NCBI GenBank assembly: GCA_905221605.1
Contig: CAJNDS010002821.1
Location: forward strand, 124,001-188,000
Length of the DNA stretch: 64,000 nucleotides
From: Symbiodinium natans
Lineage: Eukaryota > Sar > Dinophyceae > Suessiales > Symbiodiniaceae
Reading direction: 5' to 3'
Below, one piece after another: positions 9,585 to 19,254 of this stretch. How positions within the stretch are numbered: position 1 is the first letter of the stretch; each line of letters starts with the position of its first letter. The position numbers were made by a program, and so were the translations under genes. The notes below the pieces were generated by a model. It ran no database searches. It was not told where the DNA came from and saw nothing but the letters and a program-made list of their open reading frames with translations.

Positions 9585-9682
9585 CTTCGAGAGAAGAATG
9601 TCGGCTAACTCACTTCCCCTCACAGGTCCGACCTAGGTGTAACGGCCTGAAACAGAATATTCATCATCTTCACACCGACAGG

Positions 9683-10105
9683 TCAAGAAGTTTCTGGTTG
9701 TCGCTGAGAGCTTGACGAAGCGGCTTCATTCGGTTGCTCAAAGGCAGGTTCAGGGTTCACAAACTGCCATTGAGGTTGAAAAGCTGCAGCAGCCTCTCCT
9801 TGCTGCATCTCACGGGCCGCCATGAGATCATCCAATACCTCGGCCACCTTCACGAGGGAATCCATGTTCAAAGAGTGAAGCCACACTCGAAATTCGTCTA
9901 GCTGAGCTCGTGTCAACGACCGCGCCATGAAGTGCTGAAAAGGCAAAGTGGCAAGACAAGCAATACTCGAGCCTGTATGCATCAAGCAGAAAAGCACAAC
10001 TGCCATTGCACAAAGTAAGGCTCGCGCTGACAAGGGTCCCTGATTCCAACACGCTCGCTGAGTTGTCTGGTCCCTTCGCGAATGCTTCCATGAACTCCTG
10101 CGCAC
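9683..10105 (-). CDS. small hypothetical frame between the 241-bp repeats
   Basis: 140 codons on the minus strand. Its C-terminal part (ARSLTRAQLDEFRVWLHSL, EVLDDLMAAREMQQGEAAAA) is helix-forming and looks protein-like; the N-terminal part is not convincing. An ATG at about 9929 would give a ~80-residue protein. No family recognised. Its place between the two 241-bp repeats suggests that it belongs to the retroelement. Confidence 0.3.
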   Translation of the reverse strand: MRRSSWKHSRRDQTTQRACWNQGPLSARALLCAMAVVLFCLMHTGSSIACLATLPFQHFMARSLTRAQLDEFRVWLHSLNMDSLVKVAEVLDDLMAAREMQQGEAAAAFQPQWQFVNPEPAFEQPNEAASSSSQRQPETS

Positions 10106-10423
10106 ACAGAGTCATCTCCTGACATATTTGAATAAACTCTCGGATTAGTATTCAAGGGTGGCGAGGGTGGGCTTTCAAAAATAATCTAGCAGCTCTTTCC
10201 GGGCATCCTGCCCCTTGAGGAGTCCCGCTGCGACGGGTATATGCAGTAAGTAAAGCAAACATCAAGACCAAGCATGAAACTGACCAAAAGGTGAAATTGA
10301 GGTTGCGCAAATACGCGAAGCACTAAAACAACAATCAAATGTTTAGTTCACTAAAACATTTCCGATGTTGTTTTTCTTTGACCAATAAAGCTCTATCTTC
10401 TCCAGGTATTCGAAGAACGATAC
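10106..10423. other. A+T-rich spacer
   Basis: No gene seen. Confidence 0.4.
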
Positions 10424-10664
10424 TTATTGTTCAAAGACCGTGCTTGTTTTGCAACATCGCGTCATGTTCGAGCACTTCAGGTATGAACACTCTCACATCC
10501 AAACATCATGCAGCACGCTCACATCACTAGGCTCGCACACGACTCTTTTCACATGATGGGGAAACAGTACCGAGCACGGCTGGTTGGATCTCAATCCTTC
10601 CTGTAAGACCCAAGACTGTTGTCAAGTCTCGAAATGTCATGTGAGACACAAGGTTCCTTCCCCC
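10424..10664. repeat. 241-bp direct repeat, copy 2
   Basis: Second copy of 9344-9584. It ends about 20 bases from the stop codon of the RNase H frame (10683), so it directly borders the retroelement's coding region. Confidence 0.9.
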
Positions 10665-10682
10665 ACTCATCTGAGCCATGTG

Positions 10683-11759
10683 TCAAACTCTCAACTGCGA
10701 GGCTCTCTTTACAATCGCCGAAACGATCTCGACTGCCTCGAGTGATTCATCTTTGAATCCTAGCTTCCTAACCAAATCAAGTTGCAACCTTGAAGGTTGA
10801 TCTGCTAAATTCGCAGGCGAAGCAACCCTTGCATACCACGGCAAAATGCCGTGGACATACTCCAAGAAGTTCGCTTCATCTACCAGCATTCCAGCAACTC
10901 CTTTTTTGGCAGACCCCGAAATGTAAGCATGCCGTGCCGCATCATTGTCGAGGTAAACAATTACCCCAGTTCCAGCAGTTGCTCCATGCTGGGAATATGA
11001 TTCAGCAAAGGCTGCGGTTTTGTGAGTCAGTAACTTCAAACCAACCAAAACCCCGAGCATTTCCAACTCATAGATAATAGTATGCTCTTCCTCTGTAGAC
11101 AACGCTTGAGTTTGTAGGTCAGAGATCGGTACACTGAAGAACGACAGTGCTGACCCACTCCCTGTAAGGAGCACGCCACCTAGGCCACCAGACCTCGTCT
11201 CGGGCTCGAATGCTGCGTCGGTAAGTGTCATGAAAGATCTGCACGACACCTGTCCCACCAACCTGGGTTGAGCAGCGTCTAAGAATTTGCTGAAATCTTC
11301 CAAAAGGTCTCTGGTGTATCCCGGAATTTTCCGCCTACCACCATAGGCGTGTCTCGTGATCTCAACCAAACACCTCCTGCCCAATCTGCCGAAGAATTGG
11401 GCCTGGGCGAACTGCAACCGGCCCCTCAGCTGTAAAGCTTCCTTCTGGCTCATCAAACCAGTCTCCAGAAAACCCCTGATGGCGGCCACCAGCTCACGGC
11501 GCCTTCGTTCTGTGTTCTTGACCTTCAAGACCCCTGTCCCTGTCTGGTCCATCTCAAACAAGACACCTAACGCTTCGAATTTCGTACTCCATTCAGTAGC
11601 CTTGTCTGATGACAACTTCCACCCTAGAAGTTTCATGACCTCGTCGAAGATGTAAGAACATGAACTCCTGTCACCACTCAATGCGAGGAGAACAAAATCA
11701 TCAAAGTAATTCGTCGATCCGAGCTCCTTTAACCAAGATCGTCCAAAGTGCCCTCGCAA
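10683..11759 (-). pseudogene. DIRS-type RT C-terminal part and RNase H
   Basis: 358 codons. Begins in RT with the catalytic box YFDDFVLLA, then LGWKLSSDKATEW (thumb-side motif typical of DIRS and caulimovirus-like RTs). RNase H follows: TLTDAAFEPETRSGGLGGVL (first Asp), YELEMLGVLVGLKL (Glu), VIVYLDNDAARHAYISG (Asp) and SPANLADQPSRLQ near the end. The expected acidic residues are all present, so the domain may be recently active. It overlaps the preceding frame by 59 bases but in a different frame. Confidence 0.82.
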
Positions 11760-12702
11760 CCCTCAGAAAGAAATACACTGCTTTCGTGGAACCAAAAGGC
11801 ACTGCCAGCTGCTGGAACAGCTTGGGCTTTCCCTCAGTAGGGTCGTACACTGCCAAGTAGGAGAATTTCAAGCTTTCATCCGAGATGGCCAACTGCCGAT
11901 AGGCGCTTTTAAGATCAGCAGTCTTCCCGAAGAGCTCCAACAAGCCTTTCTTCCTAGCTGCTTTCGATAGCTTGGTGATAAGGATTGCGATCTCATCAAT
12001 TGAATGTGTGACAGGTTTCTCGGACACGGTGACCGTGTCATTGATGAGGCTGGAGGAGTAGTTGTCTATCGGACGGAGTTTGCCTCCTTGTAGCAACGCG
12101 AACCGGGAACTCACTAGACAGTCTTTCGGGAGCTGGTTAATGTCGAAAGGGCCTGTGAGGTGACCCTTCGCAACCTCTTCCAAAGTTTTATCCCACAACA
12201 TTGTGTCCATGTCTTTATCACCGCAGGATGTTGTCCTGGCGAAAATCTGTTCACGCACCTGCTCAGACATGTCCATAAGTTGCTCGATATCCAACCTGGC
12301 TGGCTTGAGCTTCGCGTCCAACACTCCCGTCACCGGGATAGGACCCGTCAGAGTGGCTCCATGAACGAGCTCTTGCACCACGTCCATATCGTCGTAGTGT
12401 ATGTCTTTGAGCATTTCTTGGAAAAGGAGGATGCGTTTCGGTCCGAGGATCTTTCCTCGATGAGCAGACATGCCAGCCTTCAACTGGGCTTCCTCTGGCT
12501 CCAGTTCTTTGGCTCTTCTAGCCCATCTCTCGAGGTAAAGCTTTCTCTGTGATCTCACCGAGCCTGGACTATGTACAAGCTGCTCAATCAACTTCTCTAA
12601 GGGTTGGTTACATTTGGAGAGTTGATGGTAAGGGTGGCCTAGCTTTGCTGCCTTCCCAATGAATTCAATCGGATCCCAAGGAATCCCGCACTGAGGCGCC
12701 AT
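11701..12702 (-). pseudogene. DIRS-type RT N-terminal part
   Basis: 333 codons. The second half has KLRPIDNYSSSLIND and KTADLKSAYRQLAI, the latter holding the first catalytic Asp of RT, then the VPFGSTKAVYFFLRVARAL segment that leads to the YFDD box. The N-terminal half is a charged helical linker. It runs out of frame just before the YFDD box, which is in the neighbouring frame: one indel near 11720-11760. Confidence 0.8.
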
Positions 12703-13780
12703 CCAGTCTCTGCATTTCCTGCTGAAGTTGCGGGCTCAAGTGCCCCCCTGTCTGAGTTCGCGACAAAAGCTGGGAATCCACCGGCAGGGTGGCCATCCCC
12801 GGCAACACTCTGGCACCGTCCGGAATCTGCCACTCCTGCTTAAGACGTTTGCACCCCGAGAAGGGGTCCTCAGTTGCCGCGCAAGGCAGCAGCACATAAA
12901 CGACCACCTTCCATTCGGGCATGACCTCATTCAAATGCCCGCGAGGCTGGTGCATAGCCGACACGCGGAGGGCTTTGTTGGCCAAAGAAGGGTTGCTACA
13001 CAAAAGCTTCCTCGCTGTGACGCCAGCCGCGAAAACCTCAGCCAATGCAGTGGCAAAACCTCGAGGGTATCCCGCAGAAGAGACCTCAGAAGCTGTCCAT
13101 TTCCCAGCCGGTTCTCGCCCTTCACGCCTAACTGTGGCTATTTCTGGGAGGTTCGACATCACAAAACTGCGCTGCTGACTCGTAGGAATCCAACACCCCC
13201 AGTCGACTTCAACCCAATGGGGCGCTTGCCGAGCGTCCGGAAGTTGGCTCATATTCATCCAAAAGGGGGACTTGCAAGAGCCCTCTACCACTAGCGGCAA
13301 GTCTCTATCGAGGCATCCGTTGATAACCGCAAAAACAAATGCCGCCGAGATGGGATCCAAGGCATGCTTCGGTATACAAATCAGTACCCCCGCAATCTTC
13401 TGTTTGTCCAACCAAGTAAGAATAGAATCACAAGATGTCCGAGAGGACAGGTCCATTTGCAAAACAGGTGCCATAGCAGATTTGTGTTTAACACGATCCA
13501 CTCCATAAGCGAAATAACCCTGTGCAATCAGGGCTGAAGCCACCCGGGCCTGCCCTGCGAAGCATTGAAGAATCGCGCGGGCGGGACCCCCGGGCGACGC
13601 ATCCGGGAAAACTTGCTGCGGCGCTGCAACAGAAGGACACTGCGCGTCCCGGGAAGATGCCTCATCGCCGGTCTGGAAAAATGGCAGCGTTATAGCTGAC
13701 GGCGCCGAAATCATCGAAGGAGGAAATTTGAAACCACAATCAATACTGCCGGTAACCCTATCCGCAGATGCGGGGTCCAA
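12665..13780 (-). CDS. methyltransferase-fold-like domain of the retroelement
   Basis: 371 codons. Residues ~65-200 look like a class I SAM-dependent methyltransferase related to the DNA cytosine group. There is a motif-I-like ILQCFAGQARVASAL followed by GYFAYGVD (strand 2 ending in Asp), an acidic MDL, a strand AGVLICIPKHALD where the catalytic P-C or P-P-Y motif would be expected, LPLVVEGSCKSPFW (motif VI position) and a late VEVDWGCWIPTSQQR strand. The catalytic Pro-Cys is not visible, so the domain is probably inactive or differently specialised. Dinoflagellate retroelements carrying DNA methyltransferases, and DIRS elements with methyltransferase domains, are known; the fold call is mine by eye. 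Confidence 0.5.
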   Translation of the reverse strand: MDPASADRVTGSIDCGFKFPPSMISAPSAITLPFFQTGDEASSRDAQCPSVAAPQQVFPDASPGGPARAILQCFAGQARVASALIAQGYFAYGVDRVKHKSAMAPVLQMDLSSRTSCDSILTWLDKQKIAGVLICIPKHALDPISAAFVFAVINGCLDRDLPLVVEGSCKSPFWMNMSQLPDARQAPHWVEVDWGCWIPTSQQRSFVMSNLPEIATVRREGREPAGKWTASEVSSAGYPRGFATALAEVFAAGVTARKLLCSNPSLANKALRVSAMHQPRGHLNEVMPEWKVVVYVLLPCAATEDPFSGCKRLKQEWQIPDGARVLPGMATLPVDSQLLSRTQTGGHLSPQLQQEMQRLDGASVRDSLGSD

Positions 13781-13925
13781 TCCCGCGCCTGAAGGCGAGG
13801 CCTAGGGAGGCCTCCCTATCGACCTCCTGGGCTGGAGCAGAGATGACGCCCCTAACGGGTTCATCCTGAGGAACCATCTCAACATCCTGGGCCAGCGAAG
13901 TCGTATCAAGGCTAGGATCACCTAG
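13781..13925. other. spacer inside the retroelement
   Basis: 145 bases between the knuckle frame and the methyltransferase-like frame, with stops in the frames used on either side. Probably degenerate coding sequence. Confidence 0.4.
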
Positions 13926-14222
13926 TCACAGCTTTTTAGGCTTCAGCGGACACTTGGTGACCGGGTGGTCGCCACCACATTTGTAGATGATGCAACCGTG
14001 ATCACCTCTTTGACAATTGGCGTCAGTACACCCGCCGAGATTGAATCCATAGCAGACTTTGTTACCCTTCTGGTTCCAAGCGGATGCTCCCTGGTACCGG
14101 AGGCCCTCAGGTAGCCATTCCGATTTGCCGGCCCCGTAACCTTTCCCTTTGCCAGCCTTCTCCGTACCTTTCGGCAGGGATTTCCCCTTGCCTGGCCATG
14201 ACTCGAAACCCCTAGGACTCAA
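13926..14222 (-). CDS. Gly/Lys-rich protein segment with Cys/His knuckles
   Basis: About 98 codons, no ATG at the edge (first codon TTG). A Gly-Lys-rich stretch (PGKGKSLPKGTEKAGKGKGY) precedes CYGFNLGGCTDANCQRGDH (C-x7-C-x4-C-x4-H, CCCH-like), then CIIYKCGGDHPVTKC (C-x4-C-x3-H-x4-C, variant zinc knuckle). This is the expected nucleic-acid-binding end of a Gag protein. It starts exactly where the Gag-like frame stops, in the -1 frame. Confidence 0.6.
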   Translation of the reverse strand: MSPRGFESWPGKGKSLPKGTEKAGKGKGYGAGKSEWLPEGLRYQGASAWNQKGNKVCYGFNLGGCTDANCQRGDHGCIIYKCGGDHPVTKCPLKPKKL

Positions 14223-15214
14223 AAAGGTTTGCCTTTGCCCTGCTTTCCTTTGTTTGGAGCATTCTCGTACGGATGGCTGCGGTTGCCTTTTCCCAATCGA
14301 AGCTTGCCTCCGCCTTCCAGATCCCCCAAAGGGAGAAGAGCAACGATCAAATCGTAATCCTGCAACACCGAGGAAATCCTAGCATCCAAGGGCAAGGTCC
14401 CCGAAGCGCCGGCACGAACATCCTCTCCTGCCTCTGACATCTTCGCGAAAGCCAACTTGTCTGCTCGTAGAATCTGACGCAGGGAAACCTTACGATACCC
14501 TTGCTGAGCAGGTTTCGTGAGGTACTTGAAAAGCGAGGAAACGTAGGCTTCATGCTTGTCCCAGCTTATCAACCGGGCAAACGCGTATGCAGCCCCGCGC
14601 CGGCGAAGGGCGTTCAACACTTGCAGAGATCCCTCTATGTCGCGATCCTCCATACCAGAAGACTCCGTAACCTTGAGTTTGCCCCCTTCAAGGGACAGGC
14701 TGGTGGTCAATGGCTTCAGGTTCTGAACTTCCTCTTCGCGGCTATGACATTTTTCCGGGCCAATATACTTAAGGCATCGATTCTCCCACTGCTGAACTGT
14801 CATGTCCAACAGCGCATGGCTGGGCTCCAACTGGCCAGTCAAGGAAATCCCCGAGAGCTGAGTGCGCAGCTGGTCCATACGCGCGTTGCGCTCGGCAAGT
14901 CCCACCTTCTTGGGCGAAACACCTTCGGATGGCTCTGCCATATCCTTGAGGGAGGCCACCAGCATCGTCTGGGCTTCAAGAATCAGGCGTCTCAACGATG
15001 CCTTCTCGCCTACCGTCATGGCTGCCAAAACTGAGTCACTCCATGTATCAAAGTCAGTCTGAGCCAGGAGCTGACCCGGCTGACCCACGCAGAAAGCTAA
15101 CTGAGCCAAAGTCTTGACCCCTTTTGCAGTCAGCGCATCAGTGACTCGCTTGGTGAGCAAAAGTTCCTCTGCTCGCTGGAGGAAATAAGGGGCCGAATCC
15201 ACGGAGCTAGTCAT
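14219..15214 (-). CDS. Gag-like protein of the DIRS-type element
   Basis: 331 codons with ATG at 15214. Mostly helical, with Leu/Arg/Lys-rich segments (LQRAEELLLTKRVTDALTAK, LRRLILEAQTML, RRRGAAYAFARLISWDKHEA) and a basic Gly-Lys-rich end (NKGKQGKGKPF) that continues in character into the knuckle frame. No sequence motif proves Gag; the call rests on position before the knuckle and RT. The stop TGA follows CCT TTT, and slipping back one base on the T run would read straight into the knuckle frame. Confidence 0.55.
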   Translation of the reverse strand: MTSSVDSAPYFLQRAEELLLTKRVTDALTAKGVKTLAQLAFCVGQPGQLLAQTDFDTWSDSVLAAMTVGEKASLRRLILEAQTMLVASLKDMAEPSEGVSPKKVGLAERNARMDQLRTQLSGISLTGQLEPSHALLDMTVQQWENRCLKYIGPEKCHSREEEVQNLKPLTTSLSLEGGKLKVTESSGMEDRDIEGSLQVLNALRRRGAAYAFARLISWDKHEAYVSSLFKYLTKPAQQGYRKVSLRQILRADKLAFAKMSEAGEDVRAGASGTLPLDARISSVLQDYDLIVALLPLGDLEGGGKLRLGKGNRSHPYENAPNKGKQGKGKPF

Positions 15215-15369
15215 GGCTACTGCAAGCTGACATGAGCCAAACGAACACTCGCAGGCAGAGAAGTCACTCCTTTGTCAATGAAATTGCATGATTGCAAACT
15301 GTCGCTTCTTTTTTTTCCCGAAAGCATCGCGAAGGGTTCTTCCGTGCGGAGCCCCCTGACACAACAACA

Positions 15370-15838
15370 TAGACTGAAGTGCATAGAGCGAAGTGCATAG
15401 AGTGAAGTGCATAGAATGAAGTGCACAGAGTGAAGTGCATAGAGTGAAGTGCATAGAGTGAAGTGCATAGAGGCAAGCGCACAGAGTGAAGTGCACAGAG
15501 TGAAGCGCATAGAGTGAAGTGCATAGAGTGAAGTGCATAGAGTGAAGTGCATAGAATGAAGTGCATAGAGTGAAGCACAGAGTGAAGTGCATAGAGTGAA
15601 GTGCATAGAGTGAAGTGCATAGAGGCAAGTGCATAGAGTGAAGTGCATAGAGGCAAGTGCACAGAGTGAAGTGCACAGAGTGAAGTGCATAGAGTGAAGT
15701 GCATAGAGTGAAGTGCATAGAGTGAAGTGCATAGAGCGAAGTGCATAGAGTGAAGTGCATAGAGTGAAGTGCATAGAGTGAAGTGCATAGAGGGAAGTGC
15801 ATAGAGTGAATTGCATAGAGTGAATTGCATAGAGCTTA
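15370..15838. repeat. 14-bp minisatellite (AGAGTGAAGTGCAT)n
   Basis: About 33 copies of AGAGTGAAGTGCAT with point variants (AGGCAAGTGCAT, AGTGCACAG). Because 14 is not a multiple of 3, the array cycles through all frames every 42 bases, yet on the minus strand all three frames are free of stops and encode the same 14-residue repeat. These are array artefacts, not genes. Confidence 0.97.
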
Positions 15839-15959
15839 GTAATCAGTGAATACAAATTTCTAGATTTACGTAGAATTTACTAGACCTTCGTACCCAGTCC
15901 TAGATTTCTAAATTAAAATTACTCTTTCTAAGGCGGCGGGCTGGGTTGACATCGCCAAT

Positions 15960-16462
15960 CGGGATTGCAACCCTCTGCGGGTTTCGGCGTGGTCGCGGTG
16001 CTAAAACCGTCGTTTTTTTACGTTTCTTGATTTGCGCGGACAACCCTCTGCGGGTTTCGGCGTCGTCGCGGTGCTAAAACCATCGTTTTTTTACGTTTCT
16101 TTCTGTGCGCGGACAACCCTCTGCGGGTAATCGCTGGGTCGCGGTGCTAAAACCGTCGTTTTTTGCATTTTTTTTCGTGCGCGCGTCAACCCTCTGCGGG
16201 TTTCGGCGTTGGCGCGGTGCCAAAACCATCGTGTTTTTGCCTTTTTTGACAAACAAACGTAACCCCTCTGCGGGTTTGGGCGTTGGCGCGGTGCCAAAAC
16301 CGTCGTGTTTTTGCGTTTTTTGACATACAAACGTAACCCCTCTGCGGGTTTGGGCGTTGGCGCGGTGCCAAAACCGTCGTGTTTTTGCGTTTTTTGACAC
16401 ACAAACGTAACCCCTCTGCGGGTTTTCGCGTGGTCGCGGTGCTAAAACCGTAGTGTTTTTGC
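15960..16462. repeat. ~70-bp tandem array, type 1
   Basis: Seven units of 67-76 bases, each with AACCCTCTGCGGGTTT, GGCG, GGTGC(T/C)AAAACC(G/A)TCGT and a T-rich end. Open on the minus strand as a repetitive frame; not considered coding. Confidence 0.93.
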
Positions 16463-16477
16463 GTTTCTTTTTCGACT

Positions 16478-16965
16478 TGCGTAGTACAGACGTAGTACGC
16501 CGGGGACTTCCGTGGCTGGAAAATCGAGTTTTGTAGTACAAATGTAGTACGCCACGGACGCCCCCGGAGCTTCCGTGGCTGGAAAGTCGACTTTTGTAGT
16601 ACAGATGTAGTACGCCACGGACACCCGGAGCTTCTGTGGCTGCAAAGTCGACTTTTGTAGTACAGACGTAGTACGCCCCGGACACCCGGAGCTTCCGTGG
16701 CAGGAAAGTCGACTTTTGTAGTACAAATGTAGTACGCCGGGGACGCCCGGAGCTTCTGTGGCTGGAAAGTCGACTTTTGTAGTACAAATGTAGTACGCCG
16801 GGGACGCCCGGAGCTTCCGTGGCTGGAAAGTCGACTTTTGTAGTACAAACGTAGTACGCCGCGGACACCCGGAGCTTCCGTGGCTGGAAAGTCGACTTTT
16901 GTAGTACAAATGTAGTACGCCACGGACACGCGGAGCTTGCTCCAGACGTAGTACGCCGCGGACAC
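16478..16965. repeat. ~60-bp tandem array, type 2
   Basis: About eight units with GTAGTACGCC, GGACACCCGGAGCTTCCGTG and GGAAAGTCGACTTTTGTAGTAC. The unit length near 60 keeps a minus-strand frame open for hundreds of codons. Confidence 0.93.
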
Positions 16966-17870
16966 CCTGGGCGTCTGAAAACACCGCAAATAGCATGGTA
17001 ACGGACATCTGGGCGCATGAAAACACCGCAAAGAGCATGGTAACGGACATCTGGGCGCGTGAAAACACCGCAAATAACATGGGCGCGGAATTCTGGGGCT
17101 TTGAAAACCTAGCAAATAACGTGGGCGCGGAATTCTGGGGCTTTGAAAACCTAGCAAATAACGTGGGCGCGGAATTCTGGGGCTTCGAAACCCTCGCAAA
17201 TAACGTGGGCGCGGAACTGTGGGCCTTCGAAATCCTCGCAAATGACGCGGGCGCGGAATTCTGGGGCTTCGAAACCCTCGCAAATAACGTGGGCGCGGAA
17301 CTGTGGGGCTTCGAAATCCTCGCAAATAACGTGGGCGCGGAATTGTGGAGCTCCGAACTCCTCGCAAACAACTTGGGGACGGTGTGTTCGAATTCGCTTC
17401 CAAAACCATTGCGAAAACCATGGTCCCCGAAGTTGCTGTTTCCAAAACCAAATAGCATGGTAACGGACATCTGGGCGCATGAAAACACCACAAAGAGCAC
17501 GGTAACGGACATCTGGGCGCATGAAAACACCGCAAATAACATGGGCGCGGAATTCTGGGGCCTTGAAAACCTAGCAAATAACGTGGGCGCGGAATTCTGG
17601 GGCTTCGAAACCCTCGCAAATAACGTGGGCGCTTCGAAACCCTCGCAAATAACGTGGGCGCGGAACTGTGGGGCTTCGAAACCCTCGCAAATAACGTGGG
17701 CGCGGAACTGTGGGGCTTCGAAATCCTGGCAAATAACGTGGGCGCGGAATTCTGGGGCTTCGAAATCCTGTGGGGCTTCGAAATCCTCGCAAATAGCGTG
17801 GGCGCGGAATTGTGGAGCTTCGAAATCCTCGCAAACAACTTGGGGACGGTGTGTTCGAATTCGCTTCCAA
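16966..17870. repeat. ~42-bp array organised as two ~460-bp higher-order blocks
   Basis: Short units (CTCGCAAATAACGTGGGCGC, GGAATTCTGGGGCTTCGAAA) fill two blocks, about 16993-17453 and 17454-17930. Each block opens with AGCATGGTAACGGACATCTG and closes with GCAAACAACTTGGGGACGGT and TTCGAATTCGCTTCC. So a whole block has been duplicated. A stray piece of the block end is found at 46108-46148. Confidence 0.92.
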
Positions 17871-18055
17871 AACCATTGCGAAAACCATGGTTCCCGAAGT
17901 TGCTGTTTCCAAAACCATCGCAAACACCATGGTCCCCGAATTCGCTGTGTCCAAAACCATCGCGAAAACCATGGTACTCGAATTAGCTGTTTCCAAAACC
18001 ATCGCGAAAACCATGGTCCCCGAATTCGCTGTTTCCAAAACCATGACAAATATCA
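17871..18055. repeat. ~48-bp tandem array, type 4
   Basis: Four to five units of CCAAAACCATCGCGAAAACC followed by ATGGTCCCCGAATTCGCTGT. The first two units overlap the end of the second higher-order block. Confidence 0.9.
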
Positions 18056-18310
18056 GCCATGCAGTGGAGCGGGAAAAAAGTGATCTCGATTTGGAGGGAA
18101 GGCAACCAGTCCTGCGCTCAGACTCGTCTCTCTGTGGGAAGTGATCAGCGGTTGCTCTCAAATGTAACATGTTTGGGCGATGTCCGATTTGGACGTCCTG
18201 GGGCGCGCCGACGTCAATGAAGGGGAGAAGGCATCCCGCACTGTGTGTCGGTGCTAGCGTTCGTGTGCTGTATGTCTGTTACCTCATGATGCGTTGCTCT
18301 ACATGCGTGC
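18056..18310. other. spacer, possible promoter region of the Helitron gene
   Basis: No frame supported. 18285-18335 (GTTGCTCTACATGCGTGCGT and GGCCCGAG) resembles 46066-46105, upstream of another gene in this window, so a leader or promoter segment may be shared. Confidence 0.3.
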
Positions 18311-18615
18311 GTGCTAGCTTTGGCCCGAGAGGCGCTATTGAGTGAAACCTTGGCGCCAGCTTGGACCGTGCGGGTTTTTGTAGGTCCAGGCATGTCGTAC
18401 ACCGGCGGGGATGCTATGCAGACGCTGCGGCGCGGTTTCCGTGCTAAAGGTGCAGGTTGGCTGCGCCAGGAGCTTGCGAAAAAGACGGTCACGCAGCTGC
18501 GTGAGCTTGCTGGCGCTGCGGGCACACGACAGGGCTCTGGCGCGAGCACGCGAAACAGAGAGGAGCTTCTTGATGCTCTCTCGCAGTGCATCTCCGAGCA
18601 GGAGGCGTCTTGGGG
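18311..18615 (+). CDS. Helitron gene: SAP-like exon 1
   Basis: Reads GFRAKGAGWLRQELAKKTVT, QLRELAGAAG, then RNREELLDALSQCI and SEQEASWG. The pattern of two short helices with a Gly and a Lys/Arg-Glu-Glu-Leu between them resembles SAP or Rho-N DNA-binding modules. The exon is first of three near-copies. Its 5' limit is uncertain; an ATG at 18391 is a possible start. Confidence 0.5.
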
Positions 18616-18819
18616 AAAGCGTCATTTTCGTGCTTTGTATTCTTGGTTTCCTTCTTCTCTAAGGTTTGTGCGTCACATGGTTTGCATTCCTACGCAGGTT
18701 GGGGTCATGTTGTTTGTGGCTTGGAGCTTGCTTATTTTTGGGCTCTAAGTTCAAGCGGCGCGTGCGCAGTGTCTCTTGACTAGGGCAGTTTCAGGCTTTT
18801 CTTCTCGACCTGTGATCAG

Positions 18820-19045
18820 GATGAAGCTGGCGCTGCGCCGCAGCAAGAGCTGCACGGTCTGCGCGAAGGTTTTGCCGCTCATGGCGTGGCTTGGCTGCGC
18901 GAGGAGTTAGCGAAGCAGACCGTGAAGCAGTTGCGGGCGCTTGCTGGGGCTGCGGGTGTGCACCTGCGCGCTGGTGCGCGCATGCGGAACAGAGAGGAGC
19001 TTCTCGACGCTCTCTCGCAGTGCATTTCCGAGCAGGAGGCGTCTT
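18820..19045 (+). CDS. Helitron gene: SAP-like exon 2
   Basis: Follows an intron ending ATCAG at 18819; reads in phase DEAGAAPQQELHGLREGFAA then WLREELAKQTVKQLRALAGA and REELLDALSQCISEQEASWG. The intron on each side is also repeated, so an exon-intron unit was duplicated as a whole. Confidence 0.55.
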
Positions 19046-19254
19046 GGGGAAAGCGTCATTTTTGTGCTTTGTATTCTTGGTTTCCTCCTTCTCTAAGGTT
19101 TGTGTGTCATATTGTTTGCATTCCTACGCAGGTTGGGGTCAAGGTTGTTTCTGGCTTGGAGCTTGCTTTTTTTTGGGCTTTACGTTCAAGCGGCGCATGC
19201 GCAGTGTCTCTTGACTAGGGCAGTTTCAGGCTTTTCTTGTCGACCTTTGAACAG

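Larger units (their letters stand above)
10683..15214 (-). mobile_element. DIRS-type retroelement with methyltransferase-like domain
   Basis: Five adjoining minus-strand frames read, in transcript order, as Gag-like protein, Cys/His knuckle, methyltransferase-fold-like domain, RT N-terminal half and RT C-terminal half plus RNase H. The RT and RNase H resemble the DIRS/Ngaro group (YFDD box, LADQPSR end) rather than copia or gypsy. A tyrosine recombinase, normally part of DIRS elements, is not present in this block. Each frame differs from the next, through either real frameshift mutations or frameshift expression. Confidence 0.7.

Noticed and set aside
15370-15838. CRISPR-like regular repeat
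   Set aside because: Units are contiguous with no unique spacers; a minisatellite in a eukaryotic context.
15217-15855. Overlapping 175-212-codon frames on the minus strand
   Set aside because: They are translations of the 14-bp minisatellite in all frames, not genes.
16074-18170. Frames of 314-550 codons on both strands
   Set aside because: Open only because tandem units of about 60 bases keep frame; the protein is pure repeat and both strands are equally open.
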